This document shows, one piece after another, positions 54,169-64,000 of a stretch of 64,000 bases of DNA. This stretch comes from a gamma proteobacterium HIMB55 (GTDB taxonomy: Bacteria > Pseudomonadota > Gammaproteobacteria > Pseudomonadales > Halieaceae). The stretch is from contig AGIF02000001.1 of NCBI GenBank assembly GCA_000227505.4, positions 1,446,035-1,510,034 on the forward strand, in the 5' to 3' direction. The position numbers were made by a program, and so were the translations under genes. A model generated the notes under the pieces. The model saw nothing but the letters and a program-made list of their open reading frames with translations, had not been told where the DNA came from and did no database searches. Each line of letters starts with the position of its first letter. Position 1 is the stretch's first letter.

Positions 54169-55569
54169 GTGAACGACGACATACAAGCAAAGCTGAGGGA
54201 ACTCCCCTCAGTCAGCGTCGTACTCGATGAGATGGCTGATGATATCACTCAGCACGGGCACCAAGCTGTCACCAAGGCAGTGCGGGCTCACCTGTCGCTC
54301 GTTCGAGAACAACTACAGCTAGGAGCGATAGCGGACGTGGTCACAGACAGCGTTCTGTCTGCGGTTCGGCAAGCGCTCAACGGCTTAAATCATTCCTCGC
54401 TTGTCCCCGTATTCAACCTCACGGGAATCGTCCTTCACAGCAACTTGGGTCGAGCCACGCTCGCTGAATCAGCGATCACTGCAATGGCCGAAGTCGCGTC
54501 GGGTGCATCTACCCTCGAATACGACATCGCCGAGGGCAAACGTGGCGACCGGGACAGTCACATTGAAGCCATCCTATGCGAACTCACGGGGGCAGAAGCC
54601 GCTACCGTGGTAAACAACAACGCCGCTGCCGTTTTGCTTACGTTAAATACACTCGCGTTGAACAAATCTGTGCCCGTTTCGCGCGGTGAGCTGGTGGAAA
54701 TTGGTGGTTCATTTCGTGTTCCCGACATAATGAGCCGCTCAGGCTGTCGACTCGTTGAAGTGGGTACAACAAACCGCACGCATTTGGCCGATTATGCAGA
54801 CGCTATAGACGCCGATACTGCGTTACTGATGCGCGTACATACCAGCAACTACCGCATCGAAGGCTTCACCAAAGCGGTGCCTGAAAGCGAGCTCGCTCAT
54901 TTGGCTGCGCAGCATGAAATCCCATTTATCGTTGATATGGGGTGCGGCAACTTGATCGACGTAAAAAAGCTTGGGCTGCCCCATGAAGCCACCGCCCAAG
55001 ACACCCTGCGCAACGGCGCCGATCTCGTCTTATTCAGTGGCGACAAGTTACTCGGCGGTCCTCAGGCCGGCATTATTGCAGGTAAGAAATCGCTGGTTGC
55101 GCAAATCAAGAAGAACCCCATCAAGCGTGCTTTACGGCTAGACAAAGTGACGCTGGCGGCGTTGGAAGCAACACTACAGCTTTATCGCAATCCCGAGGCC
55201 CTCATCTCCCAACTACCAACACTTCGATTGCTCACGCGCAGCGAAGCCGATATTCAGCTTCAGGCCGAGCGATTATGTGATCCCGTAACGAGTGCATTGG
55301 ACAAGAACTTCTCCGTAGAGGTTGCCCGCGTTTCAAGCCAAATAGGCAGTGGCTCCTTCCCTGTCGAGGTACTCCCCAGTGCAGGACTCTCGATCGCATC
55401 CAAAAATGGCGAAGACGCTGAACTGCGCGCGCTCGATCGGCGCCTGCATGAGCTACCCAAGCCCATCATCGGGCGAATCAGCAACGGCGCGTTGATACTG
55501 GACCTTAGGTGCCTGGAGTCAGACCACGAACCTCAATTCCTCGAGCAGTTTAAAGATCTCACGCTGTGA
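54169..55569 (+). CDS. selA: L-seryl-tRNA(Sec) selenium transferase
   Basis: A 466-residue PLP enzyme that converts seryl-tRNA(Sec) to selenocysteyl-tRNA(Sec) using selenophosphate. The PLP-binding lysine is K293 in LFSGDKLLGGPQAG, matching K295 in Escherichia coli. Conserved segments NLTGIVLHSNLGRA and VVNNNAAAVLL are present. The GTG start at 54169 has GGGGGA about eight bases upstream. The stop overlaps the GTG of selB by four bases (GTGA). The length is normal (463 in Escherichia coli). No frame damage was seen. Confidence 0.97.
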   Translation: MNDDIQAKLRELPSVSVVLDEMADDITQHGHQAVTKAVRAHLSLVREQLQLGAIADVVTDSVLSAVRQALNGLNHSSLVPVFNLTGIVLHSNLGRATLAESAITAMAEVASGASTLEYDIAEGKRGDRDSHIEAILCELTGAEAATVVNNNAAAVLLTLNTLALNKSVPVSRGELVEIGGSFRVPDIMSRSGCRLVEVGTTNRTHLADYADAIDADTALLMRVHTSNYRIEGFTKAVPESELAHLAAQHEIPFIVDMGCGNLIDVKKLGLPHEATAQDTLRNGADLVLFSGDKLLGGPQAGIIAGKKSLVAQIKKNPIKRALRLDKVTLAALEATLQLYRNPEALISQLPTLRLLTRSEADIQLQAERLCDPVTSALDKNFSVEVARVSSQIGSGSFPVEVLPSAGLSIASKNGEDAELRALDRRLHELPKPIIGRISNGALILDLRCLESDHEPQFLEQFKDLTL

Positions 55570-57551
55570 TCATCGCAACAGCAGGACATGTTGATCACGG
55601 CAAGACGTCGCTGGTCAAAGCGCTCACCGGTATCGATACTGACACGCTTGCCGAGGAGAAGGCCCGCGGCCTGACCATAAATCTCGGTTATGCCTACTTG
55701 CCTACAGACACGGGTAAACCGATCGGCTTTATTGATGTCCCCGGGCATCACCGCTTCATTAACAATATGATTGCTGGCGCCTCCAGCATTGATCGCGCCT
55801 TACTGATCGTTGCTGCCGATGATGGCGTCATGCCGCAGACACGTGAACACTTAGATGTACTGATGCTCTTGGGAGTTCGGCAGATCGATATCGTCATCAC
55901 TAAAATCGACCGCGTCTCGGAGATCCAAGTTGCCTCAGTATGTTCTGCGTCCAAGTCCCTAATTCTCGAGGAACTTGGCACAGAGCCTCGTGTTTTCCAT
56001 GTCTCGAATACAACTGGCAAAGGCATCGATGGCTTACGTACCCACCTTTTTGACTGCAACATCGACGTAGAGAAAAAGAAAACCGCTGACGGCGGAGCGC
56101 ACGGGTTTCGCCTGTCGATCGATCGACGCTTTCATGTCAAAGGTGCGGGCGTGGTAGTCACAGGTACCGCAAGTGCTGGCAGGGTTTGTGTCGGCGATAC
56201 GCTGCGCTTGCTGCCTCGAGGCGTCGATGTGCGCGTCAAGGAAGTGCGCGCAAATGACGTCAAAGACGAAACCGCGAGCGCCGGCCAACGGGTAGCACTC
56301 TGTATATCGGGAAAGGTCGAACTCACCGACATCGACCGCGGCGATCTTTTAGTCGATCCCGACTTCTGTGATGTGTCTGAGAGAATCGACGTTTCTCTAA
56401 AGCTTTTGCCGAGACTATCTCGTCCGCTCAAGCATCTGACACCTGTGAAAGTGCACATTGGCGCAAAACGACTCGCCGCACAGCTGGCGCTTATTAATAA
56501 TCAAACAAGTAAGTTAAGTCCGGGAGAGTCGAGCAAAGCGCAATTGATACTCCAAGAGGATCTTTGCGCTACCCACGGCGAACGTTTTGTCATTCGCGAC
56601 GACTCCGAAATGGAAACCCTCGGTGGCGGTAAGGTTCTTGATCCGATCGGCCCCAAATATGGGAAGTCCAAAACTGACCGTCTCGAATGGCTCAGTGCGC
56701 TGGAACACGCCGACATCGCCCTGACAGCGAATGCGCTTATTCAGCAAGGCCACTGCGTCGATTTTGAACGGTTGACGACCTGCTTCAACCGGAAAGATTT
56801 GATGCCATCGACCCTGACACCAGAGGACTGCGTCAGCTTCCAAGCAGGTGGGAAACGTTGGATTACAAAGAAGTCCAACCTGGCAAAAACAAGGAAGTCA
56901 CTGGTGGACGCCGTTCAACGTAGTGAGGAAGTTGGCAGCACACCGACGTGTGACGCGGTGACTCATCAATCAGCGATCACCAACGCAGATACGGGGCGCA
57001 AACAACCCGGCATCATCAAGGACAAATTACTCGCACTAGCTGGACGCAGTACCCACCCCGCGCTCGCAGAAGCGACGCTGGCTATTCTAGTAAAACAGGG
57101 CAAGCTGGCGAACGCAGACGGTAGAATCAGGCGACCCAGCAGTCTCGATGCGCCCAATCCGCACGATGCTCTGTGGCAATCATTTGAGCACGCGCTTCTG
57201 ACTGCCGGTGTGAACGTTCCCGTGATTTCAGAAGCGAGATCTCAAGCAAGACTCAGTGATGTCGACATGAAAATCGCCATCAAACTAGGCCGCGAGCGTG
57301 GGCTCTTACATCGCGTAAATGCAGAGCGATTCATATTGACTCAAACGCTCATCAAGTTTGCAAAAGCGGCCGAAAAGACCGTTGAGAGTGAACCCTTGTC
57401 AGTCGTTGCGTTTAAAAACCAGCTCGGTATTGGGCGCAAACTGGCCATCGACATACTCGAGTATTTTGACGGTATTGGCTTTACACGTCGAAACGGAGAT
57501 CAACGGACAATCGTCAATAGAGGGGTTATAGAAAAACGCTTCGTTACCTAG
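55566..57551 (+). CDS. selB: Selenocysteine-specific elongation factor
   Basis: A 661-residue GTPase that brings selenocysteyl-tRNA to ribosomes paused at UGA next to a SECIS. G1 is GHVDHGKTS (residue 7), G3 is DVPGHHRF (near residue 58) and G4 is TKID (near residue 115). Domains II and III follow. The C-terminal winged-helix region that binds the SECIS extends from about residue 390; the last modules are seen around [10 protein letters not shown] and [16 protein letters not shown]. It is slightly longer than the Escherichia coli protein (614) because of the C-terminal half. It is translationally coupled to selA. Confidence 0.97.
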   Translation: MIIATAGHVDHGKTSLVKALTGIDTDTLAEEKARGLTINLGYAYLPTDTGKPIGFIDVPGHHRFINNMIAGASSIDRALLIVAADDGVMPQTREHLDVLMLLGVRQIDIVITKIDRVSEIQVASVCSASKSLILEELGTEPRVFHVSNTTGKGIDGLRTHLFDCNIDVEKKKTADGGAHGFRLSIDRRFHVKGAGVVVTGTASAGRVCVGDTLRLLPRGVDVRVKEVRANDVKDETASAGQRVALCISGKVELTDIDRGDLLVDPDFCDVSERIDVSLKLLPRLSRPLKHLTPVKVHIGAKRLAAQLALINNQTSKLSPGESSKAQLILQEDLCATHGERFVIRDDSEMETLGGGKVLDPIGPKYGKSKTDRLEWLSALEHADIALTANALIQQGHCVDFERLTTCFNRKDLMPSTLTPEDCVSFQAGGKRWITKKSNLAKTRKSLVDAVQRSEEVGSTPTCDAVTHQSAITNADTGRKQPGIIKDKLLALAGRSTHPALAEATLAILVKQGKLANADGRIRRPSSLDAPNPHDALWQSFEHALLTAGVNVPVISEARSQARLSDVDMKIAIKLGRERGLLHRVNAERFILTQTLIKFAKAAEKTVESEPLSVVAFKNQLGIGRKLAIDILEYFDGIGFTRRNGDQRTIVNRGVIEKRFVT

Positions 57552-57603
57552 CAGCCTAACTACTTTAGGATACAACCTCACAGCCTGTTAGCGACTCTTA
57601 TCA

Positions 57604-57697
57604 GGAAGAGCGACATCCCCGGTGGGGTGCCTGGTCTTCAAAACCAGTGAGGTGCTGAGACAGCGCCTGGTGGGTTCGACTCCTACCTCTTCCGCCA
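57604..57697 (+). tRNA. selC: tRNA-Sec (TCA), unusual 12-bp acceptor/T arm
   Basis: A 94-base selenocysteine tRNA with an encoded CCA, 52 bases after selB. The anticodon stem CTGGT/ACCAG encloses CTTCAAA, giving anticodon TCA. The D stem has six pairs (CATCCC with GGGGTG). The long variable arm has a 7-bp stem (AGGTGCT/AGCGCCT) and the T loop is TTCGACT, all tRNA-Sec hallmarks. The acceptor pairs seven bases (GGAAGAG with CTCTTCC) and the T stem five (GTGGG with CCTAC), giving 12 stacked pairs. Escherichia coli selC has eight plus five. The discriminator is G. Confidence 0.97.
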
Positions 57698-57889
57698 CAA
57701 TTTGATTAAACCAGCCTCTCGCCTCCTTTCAGAGCTTCGTCATTAAAACCAACTACACTCACTTTTGTGCCGCAGATCCATCTAGCCCTCACCGCAGCCA
57801 CTCCAATGATCAAATAAAGCGCTGAGACCTCTGTTGTTTGCTGTGAGATTGCTCTAGGTTATGGGCCTAAGATGTTTGGGGGGTTTAGC
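57698..57889 (+). other. Interval between tRNA-Sec and the nitroreductase gene
   Basis: No further gene is visible in these 192 bases. They should contain the promoter of the nitroreductase gene. The interval has no obvious SECIS or riboswitch. Confidence 0.5.
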
Positions 57890-58567
57890 ATGCAGTATGA
57901 CGACGTGGTTTTAGGCCGACGGAGCATTCGGGGTTACAAGCCGGATCCAGTTCCCGAGTCCCTGATAAAAGAAGTCTTAGCACTGGCTATGCGCTCGCCC
58001 TCCTCTATGAATACGCAACCCTGGAACTTCACGGTCGTAACCGGCGAAGTGTTGGATCGTATCCGCAAGGGAAACACCGAGCGTAATTTAGCGGGTATTC
58101 CCCACTCGCGTGAATTCCGAATCGGGTCTCCGTTCGCCGGGCAACACAGAGACCGGCAAGTGGGGGTAGCGAAACAGTTGTTTGCGGCCATGGACATTGC
58201 GCGAGAAGATGCCGAAAAACGTCAAGATTGGGTGCTCCGCGGGTTTAGACAGTTTGATGCACCTGTCTGCATCATCATTACCTACGATGCCGTGCTGGCA
58301 GACAGTGACGACACAGCCTTTGACTGCGGCGCGGTCACCACGGCGCTGGTCAACGCAGCTTGGTCTAGAGGTCTCGGAGCAGTCATCAATAGCCAAGGCA
58401 TTATGCAGTCCCCAGTTGTGCGCGAACACGCCAACATTGCTGATGATCAGGTGATCATGAAGGCTGTGGCGCTTGGCTGGCCTGATGACTCATTCCCCGC
58501 CAATGCAGTCGTATCGGAGCGCAAAACGGTTGATGAAGCAGCCACGTTTTTGGGATTTTCTGGGTAA
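57890..58567 (+). CDS. Nitroreductase-family protein
   Basis: A 225-residue FMN-dependent enzyme. I place the start at ATG 57890 (MQYDDVVLGRRSIRGY), preceded by a GGGGGG-containing ribosome site; an ATG six codons upstream precedes that site. The FMN motif RSIRGYKPDPVPESLI is followed by SPSSMNTQPWNF (near residue 40), QRRSR-free linker segments, and VNAAWSRGLGAVINSQG (near residue 160). It resembles the gene at 45634. No selenoprotein link is evident from sequence. Confidence 0.9.
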   Translation: MQYDDVVLGRRSIRGYKPDPVPESLIKEVLALAMRSPSSMNTQPWNFTVVTGEVLDRIRKGNTERNLAGIPHSREFRIGSPFAGQHRDRQVGVAKQLFAAMDIAREDAEKRQDWVLRGFRQFDAPVCIIITYDAVLADSDDTAFDCGAVTTALVNAAWSRGLGAVINSQGIMQSPVVREHANIADDQVIMKAVALGWPDDSFPANAVVSERKTVDEAATFLGFSG

Positions 58568-58711
58568 CACTACCCCTAGTTTTCTGCATCGACGCCCAAG
58601 GCCGTGCCACCAACGGGCGGGGCATTCAATCCGCGCAATCTCTTAGGTCGCACTGCAAAGCTCAGTCAAAGTAACTAACGATGACCGAAATCGGGATCGG
58701 TAAGACTTAAA

Positions 58712-59167
58712 TCAGTTCCACAGCCCTTTGTTGTCTACCCAGCGAATCTGAACTGCGTAGCAGTAAGCCGCTAAAAAGAACAATGGCCCGCCAGCGGCCA
58801 CGGGATAAAACAAAGCCGCAGCGCTGCCTACGAACCCACATACCAGAGAAAACATCTCAAACCGTATCGCCACGCGACGATCACGTATCCCCCAAAATCC
58901 AAACCTCACCCATGCAGGAGCGAGGGCCCACTCCTCTGACTTCTTATCAATCACTGTTATGTCTCCTTTCAACACGTTCAAATCGATTTCGAAGACCGCA
59001 GCAAGGGATTTCAGTGTTTCGAGGCTCGCACTTTCACCGGACTCAACGCGCTGGATTGTGCGGAGACTGAGACCTGACATCTGAGCGAGCTGCTCCTGCG
59101 TGAAGTGGTGCTTGGTTCTCAAATTCTTTATCACTAGTTTATCCCTGGTGTGCTCTTCTGATCGCAA
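58712..59167 (-). CDS. Membrane-attached HTH (XRE-type) regulator
   Basis: A 151-residue protein. Residues 8-62 form a Cro/CI-type helix-turn-helix (IKNLRTKHHFTQEQLAQM, then GLSLRTIQRVESG). After a linker with a conserved-looking WVRFG motif, two hydrophobic helices follow near residues 100-118 and 122-140. It may be a membrane-tethered regulator. An inverted repeat just upstream (59194-59213) could be its own operator. Targets are unknown; the divergent or neighbouring lacZ is possible. Confidence 0.8.
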   Translation of the reverse strand: MRSEEHTRDKLVIKNLRTKHHFTQEQLAQMSGLSLRTIQRVESGESASLETLKSLAAVFEIDLNVLKGDITVIDKKSEEWALAPAWVRFGFWGIRDRRVAIRFEMFSLVCGFVGSAAALFYPVAAGGPLFFLAAYCYAVQIRWVDNKGLWN

Positions 59168-59193
59168 TTGAATCAGAAAGGTTAAAAACTGTA

Positions 59194-59213
59194 GCTGACA
59201 ACGGGGCGTCAGC
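59194..59213. promoter_or_regulatory. Inverted repeat upstream of the HTH gene
   Basis: A 6-bp inverted repeat, GCTGAC and GTCAGC, with an 8-base spacer, lies 27 bases before the start of the regulator and after the end of lacZ. A CAGCGAC repeat follows nearby. It is consistent with an operator but the arms are short. Confidence 0.3.
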
Positions 59214-59327
59214 GACCTGACAGCGACCCGTCACCTCATACCCATCAAAGGCGAGGGAAAAGCGAACTATCTCCCTGATGATCATGGTTCAACTCATTCC
59301 CAGAAAGTACTGAGCCTTAGTATTTCC

Positions 59328-62465
<3,138 letters not shown>

Positions 62466-62505
62466 CTAGCACACACAAATTGGAAAGAGCCGATTTTTGA
62501 GCTGG

Positions 62506-62964
62506 TCACTCGCAATCCTCTGGGCTCGTTGTAAACGTTTGCCAAAGAGTATCGTCGTAGCTGTGCCACCGTCGCATTTCGCTGACGCCATGACTCCGCA
62601 CAAAGCCGTCAGACTTGCATGCCATATCATCTTGAATGGCTTTAAACGCAGCGAGTTCACTAGGGGACGATCGCTTGAGTAATCGATATGAAGCTTCCGC
62701 AGTACCAGGCTTGAGCGAATAGATGACCGTTCCAGTGTCGCAGTCAAACCCTACCTGCATATAGGTCGTGGGCAACCACACAAGGGCGTTCGATTTATCT
62801 ACTTTCCCGCGCGTCGCATTAGACGGCATGCTCACGGTCATCGGTAGCTTCGCACTGAACTCTGCCAATGCGTCAGTAAACGCGGTGCAGAGGGCCTCGC
62901 TGACGGCAGCGTTCGCCTGCAAAGGCAGCAGCATGGAGAAAAACCCTACTAACACACCCTTCAT
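62506..62964 (-). CDS. Hypothetical secreted protein
   Basis: A 152-residue protein. The ATG at 62964 starts a signal peptide (MKGVLVGFFSMLLPLQANA, cleavage near NAA) and has GGAGACAGGT upstream. The longer frame to 63063 adds 33 non-conserved residues. The mature protein has four cysteines (LCTAF, FDCD, MACK, EDCE), possibly forming two disulfides, and a Tyr/Ser-rich central part. I do not recognise a family. It is the gene upstream of lacZ on the same strand, 82 bases away. Confidence 0.65.
   Translation of the reverse strand: MKGVLVGFFSMLLPLQANAAVSEALCTAFTDALAEFSAKLPMTVSMPSNATRGKVDKSNALVWLPTTYMQVGFDCDTGTVIYSLKPGTAEASYRLLKRSSPSELAAFKAIQDDMACKSDGFVRSHGVSEMRRWHSYDDTLWQTFTTSPEDCE
62531..62542. 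promoter_or_regulatory. LacI-family operator-like palindrome upstream of lacZ
   Basis: GTAAACGTTTGC, with the central palindrome AAACGTTT, has the core typical of LacI/GalR-family operators. It lies 108 bases before the lacZ start, but inside the 3' end of the hypothetical gene at 62506. A second, weaker site, GAAACGCTTC (62428-62437), lies five bases before the lacZ ATG. No LacI-family gene is in the window. Confidence 0.35.
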
Positions 62965-63128
62965 TCTTACCTGTCTCCTCGCCTGCGTCATTGCCCCAAT
63001 CAACTCCCCCAGCTGATAACTGCGCTTACCAACGGTAACCGAAGACTCACTTATTGAGAACATTCAGCCAAATCGAATCGCGCAAATCCTCTCTTCAGAT
63101 CCGCAATGCTTTATGGCATCGTCTCTCC

Positions 63129-64000
63129 ATGAAAGCTGAGCGCGATGAACTGGGATTTGATGCGCCTGCCCCCTTGGGGCATCCGGTGCGTGCAAGCATG
63201 CCCGAGCAACATGCCACGGGTCCCCAAATGGGAGAACGTCTCCCTGACTTCAGCGTAAACGACGCCTACGGGAATCGTGTTAACTTCCATGTAGATCGCG
63301 GTGACAGCAAGGCCGCGCTTGTATTCTATCGCTCCGCCGTTTGGTGACCCCCCTGCTGGACGCAGCTAGGTGAGTTGCGAGATTCTTACGCGAAGTTTGA
63401 AGCTGCTGGCATCAAGCTATACGCGCTGTCGTACGACGATCAGGAAACCTTAGCTGAATTTGCCGAAAATCAGCGCATTCCCTACACCCTGCTCTCGGAT
63501 ACGCGCTCGGCGGTTATCAAGCAGTATGGCCTGCTCAACGAGCAGCTAACGGAGGCAGACGGGCCGCTGTACGGAATTCCCTACCCGGGCGTTTACGTGT
63601 GTGACGAACAGGGCGTCGTAACGTCTAAGTTTTTCCACGACTCTTACAAAAAGCGCGAAAGCCCTGAAATGCTGATTGATGCGGCGCTTGGTAAAATTCA
63701 AATCGATGAGTCGGCGCCTAAAGTATCATCCACGGATGGCGGTATTGAAATCACGGCCGCGCTACATGGCGGTAACGGCAGCCTGCGCCAAGGCATTGTA
63801 AGACAGCTTGTCGTGTCCTTTGATTTACCCCAGGGACTGCATATTTACGGTGAGCCAGTGCCTAAAGGCCTGACAGCAACACATATCGAAGTTAAAGGCC
63901 CCGATGGTCTTGTTTTGCTGCCGATGCAGTCGCCTGCCACCCACTCCCTTCATCTCGCTTCGATCGGTGAGACACTTGAAGTCTGGAGTGGTCGGGTGGA
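63129..64000 (+). CDS. Selenocysteine-containing redoxin (in-frame UGA read as Sec; 3' end outside window)
   Basis: An AhpC/TSA-like thioredoxin-fold protein. From ATG 63129 the frame reads to a UGA at 63345-63347 and then continues with family-conserved sequence and no other stop to the window edge. The residue at the UGA is position 73 in ALVFYRSAVW-U-PPC. Homologues there have W-C-P-Y-C, so UGA replaces the attacking cysteine and C76 is the resolving one. Downstream are QLGELRDSYAKFEAAG, KLYALSYDD and TLLSDTRSAVIKQYG, typical of peroxiredoxin-like redoxins. After a linker (near residue 205) a DsbD-alpha-like domain begins (LVVSFDLPQGLHIYGEPVP). The start is uncertain (TTG at 63054 is an alternative). 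It lies 5.6 kb after tRNA-Sec. Confidence 0.9.
63361..63379 (+). promoter_or_regulatory. Bacterial SECIS-like hairpin in the redoxin mRNA
   Basis: A hairpin with a 7-bp stem (CGCAGCU with AGUUGCG, including one G-U pair) and a 5-nt loop AGGUG begins 14 bases after the UGA. The loop lies at +21 to +25 from the UGA. Escherichia coli fdhF has a similar hairpin whose loop begins AGGU, and its G and U contact SelB. Distance and loop both fit bacterial SECIS rules. Confidence 0.8.

Noticed and set aside
63054-63347. 97-residue protein ending at the UGA
   Set aside because: The sequence after UGA continues the same redoxin domain with no other stop, so ending translation here would cut a conserved active site.

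Overview
The window looks like chromosomal DNA of a marine gammaproteobacterium. The signs are an LpxH-family and OlsF-like lipid start, an M1 aminopeptidase N, a FabY-type ketosynthase, a Bat/MoxR operon, a selA-selB-tRNA-Sec locus, and DUF1315, DUF2797 and DUF4381 proteins. I lean towards the OM60/NOR5 (Halieaceae-like) neighbourhood, but that placement is an inference from gene content, not a database result. Genes are dense on both strands. There are no insertion sequences, prophage genes, rRNA genes or CRISPR arrays.

Layout. 1-2135: the 3' part of an acyltransferase/GNAT fusion, then a broken LpxH-family phosphoesterase. 2231-8951: a tight MoxR-DUF58-DUF4381-BatA-BatB/C-BatD operon, an ATPase and VWA-protein envelope system. 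9159-16592: a minus-strand operon transcribed lipA, glycosyltransferase, nadK, rhomboid, DUF1315, DUF2797, pepN. 16847-20430: two unlisted-size small genes (58 and 47 residues) and two MFS transporters, the second preceded by eight exact copies of a 14-bp repeat. 20649-33299: mostly independent catabolic and housekeeping genes (two amidohydrolases, GNAT, an NDH-2/FSP1-like flavoprotein, a 2OG-oxygenase-like protein, quinone reductase, ArgE-like peptidase, aldose epimerase, crotonase, SRPBCC, ArsC-like, LysE). 33396-39779: orphan lipoproteins, tRNA-Asp and tRNA-Val, queD, an AT-rich DnaA-box region, an alpha/beta hydrolase, a parvulin/HupE pair and a nitroreductase. 40002-45268: FabY-like ketosynthase, divergent GlxA-type regulator, thiolase and RibB. 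45327-52600: a small membrane protein candidate, nitroreductase, S41 protease, GST, ArsR-methyltransferase fusion and prolyl oligopeptidase.

The most informative region is 54169-64000. selA and selB overlap and are followed by a tRNA-Sec (UCA anticodon), which together make and insert selenocysteine. About 5.6 kb downstream, at the right edge, a redoxin gene is interrupted by an in-frame UGA (63345-63347) exactly where the attacking cysteine of the thioredoxin-fold active site should be (W-U-P-P-C). A 7-bp hairpin with an AGGUG loop lies 13 nt after the UGA, as expected for a bacterial SECIS. Conventional gene calling would split or truncate this gene. The tRNA-Sec also appears to have a 12-bp (7+5) acceptor/T arm instead of the usual bacterial 13 bp. 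selD is not in this window.

Between the sel genes and the selenoprotein are a nitroreductase, a membrane-attached HTH regulator, a LacZ-type beta-galactosidase and a small exported protein. None has an obvious link to selenium.
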